DNA of 40,020 nucleotides from an uncultured Eubacteriales bacterium (GTDB lineage Bacteria > Bacillota > Clostridia > Christensenellales > Aristaeellaceae): contig CADAQZ010000011.1 of assembly GCA_902790175.1 (NCBI GenBank), positions 1 through 40,020 of the forward strand, in the 5' to 3' direction. Below, piece by piece: positions 1-7,794 of the stretch. The notes below the pieces were generated by a model. The model was given only the letters and a program-made list of their open reading frames with translations. It was not told where the DNA came from and searched no databases. Within the stretch, counting starts at the first letter, position 1. The number at the start of each line of letters is the position of its first letter. The position numbers were made by a program, and so were the translations under genes.

Positions 1-90
1 CCGCTGTTCATTGCCCGCGCCTTACTGCCGGAGGAGATCGACGAAGGGACGAATCTGAAGTATGAGATGCTTCAGTATGAGATAATATAA
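1..90 (+). CDS. 3' end of an unrecognised gene
   Basis: Frame 1 is open from the window edge to a TAA at 88-90 and gives 29 residues ending in LQYEII. The gene's start lies outside the window, and I do not recognise the family from this tail. The stop lies exactly where a remnant of the downstream yaiI start begins (ATAA at 87-90 against ATGA at 678-681). This suggests that the gene once overlapped yaiI by four bases as its direct operon neighbour. Codon use and the acidic tail look like ordinary coding sequence. Confidence 0.5.
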   Translation, partial: PLFIARALLPEEIDEGTNLKYEMLQYEII

Positions 91-130
91 AGATCTGCAT
101 TGACGCGGACGCCTGCCCGGTGACGCACAT
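87..130 (+). repeat. Direct repeat copy 1: remnant of the yaiI 5' end
   Basis: This 44-bp stretch matches 678-721, the first 14 to 15 codons of the intact yaiI-like gene, at 40 of 44 positions, and all four differences are transitions. The start codon ATG has become ATA here. Beyond 130 the similarity stops abruptly. Together with copy 2 it bounds a unit of about 591 bp that carries the 206-694 gene. Confidence 0.85.
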
Positions 131-205
131 ATTTCATTCGGCACAAGCTGGAATTCACAAGCAATCCAGAAAGCTGTACGGGGAAAGACAGGGGTAATCA
201 CACAT

Positions 206-694
206 ATGCACTTTGGATTTTCTTATGTCGGGCTCATCTATCTGATTATGCTGATGGCTCCGAATATTCTGTGGACGAAGCACAAGCCCACAGGGTATGA
301 CCATTATGTTTTGAACGAAAACAAAATTCTGCTGGGATTTGAGAGGACCGGCGAAGTACTCATCAGTGCTGCGGCACTCGTGTTTTCTGATTTCAACCTG
401 TCCGGCTGGACGGCATGGTCCTGGTGGCTGGCGGCATCCTTTGCCCTCATGGTTCTCTATGAGCTTTTCTGGATTCGGTATTTTAGAAGCGGAAAAACCA
501 TGGGTGATTTCTACAGTAGTTTGTTCGGCATTCCTGTAGCTGGAGCGACGTTGCCCGTAGCTGCATTTTTCCTTCTGGGTGTCTATGGACGAAATATCCT
601 CATGCTTCTTTCAACCATCATTCTTGGGATCGGCCATATTGGAATCCACCTGGCCCACAGGGAGGAGGTTGAGAAGCATGAAGATCTACATTGA
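206..694 (+). CDS. Small integral membrane protein, unknown function
   Basis: The 162-residue protein begins MHFGFSYVGLIYL and has about four to five hydrophobic segments (roughly residues 4-20, 49-62, 70-90, 107-125 and 130-148). I know similar proteins as uncharacterised membrane proteins of Clostridia, with the N-terminal pattern of a hydrophobic helix followed by an N-x-x-W-T-K-x-K-P motif. The ATG follows an AGGGG-type binding site at about 190-195. The DNA is visibly more AT-rich than its neighbours. The last few codons and the TGA (692-694) lie inside the start of yaiI, so the present C-terminus is supplied by the direct-repeat junction. It probably arrived by insertion between the truncated upstream gene and yaiI. 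Function is unknown. Confidence 0.75.
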   Translation: MHFGFSYVGLIYLIMLMAPNILWTKHKPTGYDHYVLNENKILLGFERTGEVLISAAALVFSDFNLSGWTAWSWWLAASFALMVLYELFWIRYFRSGKTMGDFYSSLFGIPVAGATLPVAAFFLLGVYGRNILMLLSTIILGIGHIGIHLAHREEVEKHEDLH

Positions 695-721
695 CGCGGA
701 CGCCTGTCCGGTGACGCGCAT
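678..721 (+). repeat. Direct repeat copy 2: intact yaiI start
   Basis: This is the partner of 87-130. It contains the functional ATG of the YaiI-family gene and its first codons, and it marks the right edge of the inserted segment. Confidence 0.85.
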
Positions 722-1181
722 TGCCGAGCGCGTGGCGAAGGAGTACGGCGTCCCGGTGGTGCTGCTGTGCGACACGAACCATGTGCTGTCGTCGGATTAC
801 AGCGAGATCCGGGTGATCGGCGCGGGCGCGGACGCGGTGGACATCGCGCTGATCAACCTGTGCCAGAAGGGCGATATCGTCGTCACGCAGGACTACGGCG
901 TGGCGGCATTGGCCCTCGGGAAGGGCGCGAGGGCCATCCACCAGAGCGGGCGCTGGTACACGGATGAGAACATCGACGAATTGTTGATGGAGCGCCACAT
1001 GGCGAAGGTCGCCCGGCGCAAGAGCAAAAACCACCTGAAGGGCCCGGCGAAGCGGACCGAGGAGGACGACCGGCGATTCGAGGAGAGCTTCCGGAGGCTG
1101 ATAAATGAGGCGATTCGCGCCAGGTTGAATAAGCGCGACGGCGATGTGATTCCCGTGGTGATTGAAGAGAAAGAGGTGTGA
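678..1181 (+). CDS. yaiI: YaiI/YqxD family protein (UPF0178, DUF188)
   Basis: The 167-residue protein opens with K-I-Y-I-D-A-D-A-C-P-V, the signature of the YaiI/YqxD family (PIN-like fold), and keeps the downstream D-x-x-L-I-N-L and T-Q-D-Y-G-V-A-A-L-A-L motifs. The conserved aspartates suggest a metal-dependent nuclease-like site, but the family's role is not established. The ATG at 678 is chosen over upstream in-frame codons because GGAGGAGG at 661-668 is well placed and the family starts at this methionine. The C-terminal third is basic (K-S-K-N-H-L-K-G-P-A-K-R-T motif), as usual for the family. A DUF5655 gene follows immediately, so these small genes probably share a transcript. Confidence 0.9.
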   Translation: MKIYIDADACPVTRIAERVAKEYGVPVVLLCDTNHVLSSDYSEIRVIGAGADAVDIALINLCQKGDIVVTQDYGVAALALGKGARAIHQSGRWYTDENIDELLMERHMAKVARRKSKNHLKGPAKRTEEDDRRFEESFRRLINEAIRARLNKRDGDVIPVVIEEKEV

Positions 1182-1182
1182 C

Positions 1183-1569
1183 ATGCGGGAACCTGATCTG
1201 GATACCCTGATGTTCTTTGACGCGCATTTGGAGGCGCTGCCGCTGTATCAGGCGTTTGAGGAACTCATCGTCGCTTCGTTCCCCGTGGTGAACAAGCGCG
1301 TGCAGAAGACGCAGATCACGTTTTCCAACCGGCATGTCTTTGCCTGCGTCTCCTTCGCGCGTGTGCGACGAAAAGCCGAGCTGCCGAAGGGATATCTGGT
1401 CGTCACACTTGGGCTTCCGGTTCCCCTGGACTCGGAGCGCATCGCGGTGAAGACAGAGCCGTATTCCGGAAGATGGACACACCATATCGTCGTCAGCAAG
1501 CCGGAGGAACTGGATGAGGAGCTGCGTTCATGGATCCGTGAAGCCTATGCATTTGCGGACGCAAAGTGA
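1183..1569 (+). CDS. DUF5655 domain protein
   Basis: The 128-residue soluble protein matches the DUF5655 pattern: an N-terminal H-L-E-A-L-P-L-Y-Q-A-F-E-E segment, then V-Q-K-T-Q-I-T-F-S-N-R-H-V-F-A-C-V-S-F, and late W-T-H-H-I-V-V and W-I-R-E-A-Y-A-F-A motifs. The family resembles DUF1801/YdhG-like proteins and has no proven biochemical role. ATG 1183 lies one base past the yaiI stop and has AAAGAGGTG at 1170-1178 as binding site. An in-frame TTG at 1162 would be possible but has no good binding site. Translational coupling with yaiI is likely. Confidence 0.8.
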   Translation: MREPDLDTLMFFDAHLEALPLYQAFEELIVASFPVVNKRVQKTQITFSNRHVFACVSFARVRRKAELPKGYLVVTLGLPVPLDSERIAVKTEPYSGRWTHHIVVSKPEELDEELRSWIREAYAFADAK

Positions 1570-1597
1570 GAAATCAGAGGGAACGGGAGGAGTAAAC

Positions 1598-2068
1598 ATG
1601 AGCCGGATCAAGGATCTGCAGAAGCAGGTGCACAGGGTGCTTGAGAAGATCGAGGACGAGGACAAGCGGTTGAAGGCCGTCTCCCACCTGCACGGGGTCG
1701 CACTGGCGGCGGCGGTGCTGGCGAAGAAGCGCGGGGAGAATGCGGAGCTGGCGACGATGGCGGGGCTGCTGCACGACCTGTACGCCTACAAGAGCGGCAG
1801 CTATGACGACCACGCCCGCCTCGGCGCGGAGTATGCCCGAAAGCTGCTGGAAAAGCTGGCGCTCACGACGCCGGAGGAGACGGACGTCATCTGCTCCGCC
1901 ATCCTGCATCATGACAACAAGGCCGAAGTTGACGGTCCCCTGGACGAGATCCTCAAGGACGCCGACGTGATCGACCACAGCCTGTCTGACCCGACGAAGG
2001 AAGTCAAGCCGCACGAGCAGGTGCGGTACGCGAAGCTGTGTGGGGAGTTGGGCTTTTCGGATGTGTGA
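1598..2068 (+). CDS. HD-domain phosphohydrolase
   Basis: The 156-residue protein carries an HD fold with H32 (S-H-L-H-G-V), the H59-D60 pair in L-L-H-D-L-Y-A-Y, H104-H105 in I-L-H-H-D-N-K and D123 in D-A-D-V-I-D-H. These are the expected metal ligands of the HD hydrolase superfamily, whose members cleave phosphate esters of nucleotides or related compounds. Substrate cannot be told. ATG 1598 follows GGGAGGAG at 1586-1593. An upstream in-frame ATG at 1514 would overlap the previous gene and lacks such a site. The gene closes the left-end cluster, and a new promoter follows. Confidence 0.8.
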   Translation: MSRIKDLQKQVHRVLEKIEDEDKRLKAVSHLHGVALAAAVLAKKRGENAELATMAGLLHDLYAYKSGSYDDHARLGAEYARKLLEKLALTTPEETDVICSAILHHDNKAEVDGPLDEILKDADVIDHSLSDPTKEVKPHEQVRYAKLCGELGFSDV

Positions 2069-2097
2069 CGGGCCACGCCGTCGAGCCGGATATGAGA

Positions 2098-2126
2098 TTG
2101 ACATCCGGGTGAAATCGCGGTAGATT
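2098..2126 (+). promoter_or_regulatory. Sigma-A promoter for the GH36-sensor-regulator operon
   Basis: A perfect TTGACA (2098-2103) lies 17 bp from TAGATT (2121-2126, four of six consensus bases). It sits in the 100-bp gap before the alpha-galactosidase and about 43 bp ahead of its start codon. Confidence 0.55.
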
Positions 2127-2168
2127 TAATTCATGGGCGGCGGACGGGAACGAAAGGAAGGGCTTGAG

Positions 2169-4265
2169 ATGACGCGACAACTCTTGCGCAGGGAGACGCT
2201 GGGGGACATGGAGGCGAGCTACTGGCTGTCTGAAGACGGGCGGCAGGTGGGCCTGGAGCTCAACCCCGCGCACTGGGAGGCGCGGCGCGAGGCAAAGCGC
2301 CAGCATGTGGATTCGCTGGTGCAGTTGCGCCTGCGCGGCGACGACTTTCCCTTTGGCTTTGCCAATGGGCACACCATGCGTGGCGGTGCGTCTGTGGGCC
2401 GCTTCGGGTATGAAAAGCAGGAGCTGGTCCGGGACGGCGGGACAACGCGCATCGTCACTGCGCTGGCTGCGCCGGGCGGGCTGTGCGTCGAGCATCATCT
2501 GTATTTTTATGAGGGAGAGCCGGGCGTCGAGATTCGCAGCGTGTTTCGAAACGGCGGCGACGTTCCCGTCACGCTGGAGATGCTCTCCAGCTTCAGCCTC
2601 TGCGGCATCACGCCCTACGCGCCCATGGACGCGCCGAACAGCCTGACGCTGCATCGGCTGGGCAGCAAGTGGAGCGACGAGGGCCGCCTGATCAGCGACG
2701 CGATCGAGGATCTGCTGCTGGAGCCGTCGTGGTCCGGCCACGGCGCGTTCAGCGAGAAGTTCGGACAGGTGGGCTCGCTGCCGGTGCGCCGCTGGTTCCC
2801 GTTTGCCGCGGTGGAGGACCGCGTAAGCGGCGTGATCTGGGGCGCGCAGCTGCACGCGCCGGCGTCGTGGCAGATGGAGGCGTACCGCCGGGACGACGGG
2901 CTGTGCCTGTCGGGCGGGCTCGCGGATTACGACTTCGGGCACTGGGCGAAGGTCGTTCAGCCCGGGGAAACGTTCGAGACCCCCGCCGCGCACCTGAGCG
3001 TTTGCGTCGGCGGCGTCGACGCGCTCTGCGCGCGGCTGACCCGGATGCAGAAGCGGGCGCTGTCGAAGCTGCCGCGCCCCGATCGGCTGCCGGTGGTGTT
3101 CAACGAATTCTGCACGACCTGGGGCGCGCCGAGCCAGCGGCGGCTCGGGGAGCTGCTTCCGGCGCTTCGGGGGCGGGACATCGACTACTTTGTGATCGAC
3201 TGCGGCTGGTATGCCCAGCCCGGCAAGAGCTGGGAATTGAACATGGGCGACTGGACGGTCAATGCCGACCAGTTTCCGGACGGCCTCGGGGCGGCGGCGC
3301 GGGCCATCCGCGACGCCGGGATGCGCCCCGGCCTGTGGTTCGAGCCGGAGATCTGCGGGCGGGAGGCCGACGTGTTCGAGGGGCAGGCGGCGCACCAGCT
3401 GACGCGCTTCGGCGCGCCGATCACGGCGGGCGTGCGTAGGTTTTGGGACATGCGCGATCCGTGGGTGCGGGAATACCTGCGCGAAAAGGTCATTGAGCCG
3501 CTTTCAGAAAACGGGTTTGAATACGTCAAGATCGACTGCAACGAGAGCATCGGCGTGGGCTGCGACGGCGCGGAGAGCCTGGGCGAAGGGCTGCGCCGGG
3601 ACATCGCCGCGTCGCAGGACTTCTTCCGGGAGATACGCGCGCGCATCCCGAATATCCTCATCGAGGACTGCGCGTCGGGCGGGCACCGGCTGGAGCCGTC
3701 GTTCCTGGGCCTGTGCCAGCTGGCGTCGGCCACCGATTCGCACGAGCAGCGGGAGCTGCCGATCATCGCGGCGAACCTGCACCGCGCGATGCTGCCGGAG
3801 CAGAGCCTGATCTGGGCGGTGCTGCGCCGCGGGGATTCGATCCGGCGGCTGGTGTGGTCCGTCGCGGCGACGTTTTTGGGCGTGATGTGCCTCTCCGGCG
3901 ACGTGGAGGCGCTGAGCGCGGAGCAATGGGCCGTCGTCGAGCGGGGCATCGCGTTCTATCGCCGGGCCGAGGGCGTCATCCGCGACGGCATCACCGTGCG
4001 CCACGGGCCGCGGATCGCCAGCTATCGCCACCCCAGCGGCTGGCAGGCAGTGGAGCGCACGAGCCCGGACGGCGGCGCGAAGCTGGTCGTGGGGCACGTG
4101 TTTGACGGCGTGCCGGAGCGGATGGCGATCCCCGTCGGGGAGGAGTACGTCCTCGAGCGCGTCTTCGCGGAGGACGACGGCGCTGTGGCGCACGAGGGCG
4201 GCATGCTCGCCTTCGCGCTGCCGGCGAACGGCGCGTTCGCGGCGCTTTTGAAGCGCAGGGCGTGA
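2169..4265 (+). CDS. Alpha-galactosidase, glycoside hydrolase family 36
   Basis: The 698-residue protein has an N-terminal beta-sandwich region and a central TIM barrel with GH36/clan GH-D motifs: Y-F-V-I-D-C-G-W-Y, P-G-L-W-F-E-P-E, Y-V-K-I-D-C-N (D456 is the expected nucleophile), D-C-A-S-G-G-H-R and A-T-D-S-H-E-Q (D523 is the likely acid/base). Members hydrolyse terminal alpha-galactosyl residues with retention. There is no signal peptide, so it should act in the cytoplasm on imported oligosaccharides. ATG 2169 is preferred over ATG 2133 because GAAAGGAAGGG (about 2151-2161) precedes it at suitable distance. It leads an operon with a sensor kinase and a response regulator, next to a sugar ABC importer and a GH31 enzyme. 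The exact substrate (for example melibiose, raffinose or galactomannan side chains) is not visible. Confidence 0.85.
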   Translation: MTRQLLRRETLGDMEASYWLSEDGRQVGLELNPAHWEARREAKRQHVDSLVQLRLRGDDFPFGFANGHTMRGGASVGRFGYEKQELVRDGGTTRIVTALAAPGGLCVEHHLYFYEGEPGVEIRSVFRNGGDVPVTLEMLSSFSLCGITPYAPMDAPNSLTLHRLGSKWSDEGRLISDAIEDLLLEPSWSGHGAFSEKFGQVGSLPVRRWFPFAAVEDRVSGVIWGAQLHAPASWQMEAYRRDDGLCLSGGLADYDFGHWAKVVQPGETFETPAAHLSVCVGGVDALCARLTRMQKRALSKLPRPDRLPVVFNEFCTTWGAPSQRRLGELLPALRGRDIDYFVIDCGWYAQPGKSWELNMGDWTVNADQFPDGLGAAARAIRDAGMRPGLWFEPEICGREADVFEGQAAHQLTRFGAPITAGVRRFWDMRDPWVREYLREKVIEPLSENGFEYVKIDCNESIGVGCDGAESLGEGLRRDIAASQDFFREIRARIPNILIEDCASGGHRLEPSFLGLCQLASATDSHEQRELPIIAANLHRAMLPEQSLIWAVLRRGDSIRRLVWSVAATFLGVMCLSGDVEALSAEQWAVVERGIAFYRRAEGVIRDGITVRHGPRIASYRHPSGWQAVERTSPDGGAKLVVGHVFDGVPERMAIPVGEEYVLERVFAEDDGAVAHEGGMLAFALPANGAFAALLKRRA

Positions 4266-4308
4266 GGACGGGACGAACGGGCAACGGCTGAATGGGAGGA
4301 GCGATGGC

Positions 4309-6150
4309 ATGGCACGGCGCGAACCGCATTTTGTGAGCAGGTACTTCATCAAGATGATGCTCTCCTACGGCCTCGTCATCATCATCGGGATGGGCCTGGT
4401 CTCCGGCCTGACGACCTCCTGGGTCGTGCGGACGCTGACGGAGAAGGAGTCGCGGGTGGACCGCGAGATGGTCCGCCAGGTGCGGGACTACAGCGACGAC
4501 AAATACAAGACGATCCGAAACATCTTCGTCAAGCTGTACATGCCGCTGAGCTACTACGACAACTACAGCGTCATGGACTACCTCAAGCCGCGCAAGCTGG
4601 AGAACCTGAACCGCAAGACCAAGCGCGAGGTCATCTCCGGCTATTTGCAGGACATTTGCAGCTCCAACAGCTTCATATCCGACATCTTCATCGTGGATTA
4701 CGGCGACCGAGACGTGTTCTTCTTCTCCAACGTCGCCGGAAGGGACACGTCCCTGAACTACGACTTTTACAGCAAGAGTCTGCCGGGGGGAGCGATCGAC
4801 AACAAGATCCGCTTCGTCCCAAACCACATTCCCGACTACATCAACTCCAGCAGCGTCAACAACTACTCCGTGCTGTCCTACTGCATCTACCTGTTCGACG
4901 AGAACGCCGTGCGCTTCAACAACCCGCTGGGCTACATCGTGGTCAACGTCTGGGCGGACCACTTCAAGGCGGCCATTCAGAATTCGGACAGCCTGAACGG
5001 GACGATGCTTGTGGTCGATCCAAACGGCCTGACGCTGTTTGATTCCTCCGGCGAGGCGGCGGGCGCGCCGTTCAACGGCGAAAAGTACGGCATCGACGAT
5101 CTGGACGGCGCGCAGTCCAACGACCAGTACGTCGTCAACATGCTGACCTCGGATCAGACCGGCTATCGCTTCGTGAACATCGTCAACCGGGACGTGATCC
5201 GAAGGGAGGCGGGCGCGATCCGGCGGCGGCTCTACGGCATACTGGTGGTGTGCGTCGTGCTGGCGCTGGTCATCAGCCTGATCTCGGCGTCGATGTTCTC
5301 GCGCAGGATCGAGCGCCTCGTGCGCAAGATGCGGGACCTCGAGCGCGGCGAATTCAACGAATACGGGGACGTGCGGGCGAACGACGAGATCGGCTACCTG
5401 GAGCAGCGCTTCAACAGCATGATCACCAGCCTGGACAAGCACATCCAGACCGCGTATGTGTACCAGCTCCAGTCCAAGACCGCGGAGCTGAAGGCGCTGC
5501 AGGCGCAGATCAACCCGCATTTCCTGTTCAACACGCTGGAATCGATCCGCGTGAACGCGCTGATGAACCACGACGCCGAGACCGCCCGGATGATCCACAT
5601 CCTCGGAAACCTCTTCCGCTGGAACATCAAGACGCGGGGCATGTTCGTGGAGCTTCGCGAGGAGATCGACTACGCGAACGCCTTTGTCGAGCTGGAGAAG
5701 ATCCGCTACGCCGATGCCTTTGACGTCGTCACGGACGTTCCGCAGAGGCTGATGGCGCTGGGCGTGCCCAAGTTCATACTGCAGCCGCTGGTGGAGAACG
5801 CGATCCGCCATGGCCAGAAGGGCGTCTCCTCCGGCGGCATCATCTCCGTCTCTGCGCGTCAGGAGCCGGAGGGCAGGCTCGTGATCGCCGTCGAGGACAA
5901 CGGCTGCGGCATGGACGAGGAGAAGGTCCGGCGCATCACGGGCCTGCTCGACCAGCCCGAAAATGAGGCCGAGGACCACTACAGCATCGGCCTGAGCAAC
6001 GTGCACCAGAGGATCCGCATCCTGTTCGGCGAGCCCTACGGGCTGACCATCGAGAGCCAGAGCGGCGTGCGCACCGTCGTCAGCATCATCATGCCCGCCC
6101 GGAAGAAGGAGGAGCTGGAGGAGTATGTACAGAGTAATCATCGTGGATGA
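4309..6150 (+). CDS. YesM-type sensor histidine kinase
   Basis: The 613-residue membrane kinase has a first transmembrane helix near residues 15-40, an extracytoplasmic sensor domain of about 260 residues, a second helix near 305-325, a HAMP linker, and the His-kinase motif I-N-P-H-F-L-F-N with phospho-acceptor H404. The ATPase domain follows (V-E-N-A-I-R-H-G N-box and D-N-G-C-G-M G1 box). This is the YesM/LytS-like class that typically senses carbohydrates or their binding proteins in Firmicutes. The start at 4309 follows GGGAGGA at 4294-4300. The 3' end overlaps the regulator gene by 26 bases, so the pair is translationally coupled. Its likely target is the binding-protein promoter at 7711. 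Confidence 0.92.
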   Translation: MARREPHFVSRYFIKMMLSYGLVIIIGMGLVSGLTTSWVVRTLTEKESRVDREMVRQVRDYSDDKYKTIRNIFVKLYMPLSYYDNYSVMDYLKPRKLENLNRKTKREVISGYLQDICSSNSFISDIFIVDYGDRDVFFFSNVAGRDTSLNYDFYSKSLPGGAIDNKIRFVPNHIPDYINSSSVNNYSVLSYCIYLFDENAVRFNNPLGYIVVNVWADHFKAAIQNSDSLNGTMLVVDPNGLTLFDSSGEAAGAPFNGEKYGIDDLDGAQSNDQYVVNMLTSDQTGYRFVNIVNRDVIRREAGAIRRRLYGILVVCVVLALVISLISASMFSRRIERLVRKMRDLERGEFNEYGDVRANDEIGYLEQRFNSMITSLDKHIQTAYVYQLQSKTAELKALQAQINPHFLFNTLESIRVNALMNHDAETARMIHILGNLFRWNIKTRGMFVELREEIDYANAFVELEKIRYADAFDVVTDVPQRLMALGVPKFILQPLVENAIRHGQKGVSSGGIISVSARQEPEGRLVIAVEDNGCGMDEEKVRRITGLLDQPENEAEDHYSIGLSNVHQRIRILFGEPYGLTIESQSGVRTVVSIIMPARKKEELEEYVQSNHRG

Positions 6151-7678
6151 CGAGCCGGTCATTCGCAAGGGACTGCGCGAGACCATTGAGTGGGACAGCC
6201 TGGGCCTGGAGGTGGCGGGGGAGGCCGCCGACGGCGTCGAGGCGCTGAAGCTGTGCCGCGCCATTCACCCGGAGATCCTGATCACCGACATCCGCATGCC
6301 GGAGATGGACGGCCTGCAGCTGATCCAGGAGGTCAAGAAGCTGGATTTCGACGTGAAGATCACGATCCTCAGCGGCTACAGCGACTACGACTACCTCAAG
6401 GCCGCGATCCGGCTGGGCGTGGACAACTACCTGCTCAAGCCGATCGACAACGACGAGCTCATCTCCAACCTGAAAAACGCCGTCAGCGAGATCGAGAAGG
6501 AGGCCGTCGTGGGCCGGCAGATCCGCCAGGGCAGCGAGCTGCTCCGCTCCAACACGCTCCGCCGCCTGGTGTCCGGCAACATCAGCCTCGAGGAATTGAA
6601 GGAAAAGGCGGAGTTTCTGAACCTGTCCCTCGGCGCGGAGGAGCACGCCTGCGCGGTGTGCTCCATGCCCCGGCAGGTCTCCACGGCGCGGCGCGAACAG
6701 CTGGCCCTGGAGCTCAACCGCGACGTCCGCTTCGATTCCCCGGGCGGCAGCCTGACGGCGTTCGTCGACGGCGACGGGAACCTGGCGCTATTGATGTCCC
6801 ACGAACGCACGCCCCACAGCCGCATGGACATCCAGCGCGCGCTGGAGGCGGTGACGGCGCGGGCGGGCGTGGGGCAGATCGCGCTCACCATCGGCGTGGG
6901 CCGTCCCGCCGCGCGCGTGGAGGAGATCCAGGCCTCCTACGAGAGCGCGCGGGAGAGCCTCGAGTACGGCGTGTTCCTCAAGAACGGCGGCATCGTGTGG
7001 TACGACGGCGTGCCGGAGACCTCGCCGCAGGAGCGGACCTTCGACCGGATCGACTATGAGCGGATGAAAGGCTTCATTCGCCGCGGCGACCAGGACGGCC
7101 TCAAGCGCGACCTGGAGGCGGCGCTGGAGGCCCTGGCGGGCGAGACGAAGCCGTCGCTCAGCCAGGCGCAGAACCTGATGATGCACATCGCCGTGCGCAT
7201 GGCGGAGTGCTTTTACGAGACCTACGGCAGCATCAACGCCTTTAAGGACCCGATCGACTTCGACTTCGCGCAGCTGTTCGCGCTGCGCCGGTTTTCCGAG
7301 ATGCGCGCCTGGCTGTTTGAACTCTGCGGCAAGCTGTTTTCGGAGAACCGGGCGGTGCTGGGCAAGGGCACGAGCGTCGTGGGCCTGGCGGTGGCGTACA
7401 TCGCGGAGCACTACCGGGAGGGCGTGACGCTCAAGCAGGTCGCCGCTGAGTGCCACATCAACACCTCCTACCTGGGCCAGATCTTCAAGAAGGAGACCGG
7501 CAGCGCCTTCACCGACTACGTCAACGCCATGCGCGTGCGGGAGGCCCAGCGGCTGCTGGCGAATCCCACGCTGAAGGTCTACGAGGTCGCGGAACAGGTG
7601 GGCTTCACCGATTACCACTACTTCCTCAAGATCTTCAAGAAAGTCACCGGCGCCACGCCCACGGACCAAAGAAACTGA
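6125..7678 (+). CDS. YesN-type response regulator with AraC DNA-binding domain
   Basis: The 517-residue protein begins with a receiver domain (acidic pocket D8-D9, phospho-acceptor D55 in L-I-T-D-I-R-M-P, lysine in L-L-K-P-I). A middle region of about 260 residues follows, and an AraC/XylS C-terminal domain with two helix-turn-helices (A-A-E-C-H-I-N-T-S-Y-L-G-Q-I-F-K and V-A-E-Q-V-G-F-T-D-Y-H-Y-F). It is the partner of the overlapping YesM-type kinase. Such regulators activate neighbouring sugar ABC importer genes. The gene ends just before the promoter of the binding-protein operon, which is its most likely target. The ATG at 6125 follows GGAGGAG at 6117-6123. Confidence 0.92.
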   Translation: MYRVIIVDDEPVIRKGLRETIEWDSLGLEVAGEAADGVEALKLCRAIHPEILITDIRMPEMDGLQLIQEVKKLDFDVKITILSGYSDYDYLKAAIRLGVDNYLLKPIDNDELISNLKNAVSEIEKEAVVGRQIRQGSELLRSNTLRRLVSGNISLEELKEKAEFLNLSLGAEEHACAVCSMPRQVSTARREQLALELNRDVRFDSPGGSLTAFVDGDGNLALLMSHERTPHSRMDIQRALEAVTARAGVGQIALTIGVGRPAARVEEIQASYESARESLEYGVFLKNGGIVWYDGVPETSPQERTFDRIDYERMKGFIRRGDQDGLKRDLEAALEALAGETKPSLSQAQNLMMHIAVRMAECFYETYGSINAFKDPIDFDFAQLFALRRFSEMRAWLFELCGKLFSENRAVLGKGTSVVGLAVAYIAEHYREGVTLKQVAAECHINTSYLGQIFKKETGSAFTDYVNAMRVREAQRLLANPTLKVYEVAEQVGFTDYHYFLKIFKKVTGATPTDQRN

Positions 7679-7710
7679 GAATTTTATACTAATATCAAGA
7701 ATTTTGCACA

Positions 7711-7739
7711 TTGTACATAAAGGGAGGTTGAAATATAAT
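7711..7739 (+). promoter_or_regulatory. Sigma-A promoter of the ABC importer operon
   Basis: TTGTAC (7711-7716) is 17 bp from a perfect TATAAT (7734-7739), followed by a 5' leader of about 50 bases to the start codon. The spacer holds a purine-rich AAAGGGAGG. Regulation by the upstream YesN-type regulator is inferred from position only. Confidence 0.75.
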
Positions 7740-7749
7740 CTGATTGTGG

Positions 7750-7763
7750 GGCACTGAAGTGCC
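7750..7763. promoter_or_regulatory. Inverted repeat at the transcription start, possible operator
   Basis: GGCACT-GA-AGTGCC is a perfect 6-2-6 inverted repeat that starts about 11 bases after the -10 box, right at or just after the expected transcription start. The two-base spacer makes a stable RNA hairpin unlikely, so a protein-binding site is the simpler reading. Confidence 0.4.
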
Positions 7764-7794
7764 AAATAATCGAGAATGGAAAGGGAGAGTTAAC

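Noticed and set aside
2104-2120. A catabolite-repression (cre) site between the -35 and -10 of the GH36 promoter (TGAAATCGCGG)
   Set aside because: Only the left half fits the consensus; the right half lacks the matching bases.
3991-6264. A 757-codon minus-strand frame opposite the sensor kinase
   Set aside because: No recognisable domain and strongly biased composition; the kinase on the plus strand is unambiguous.
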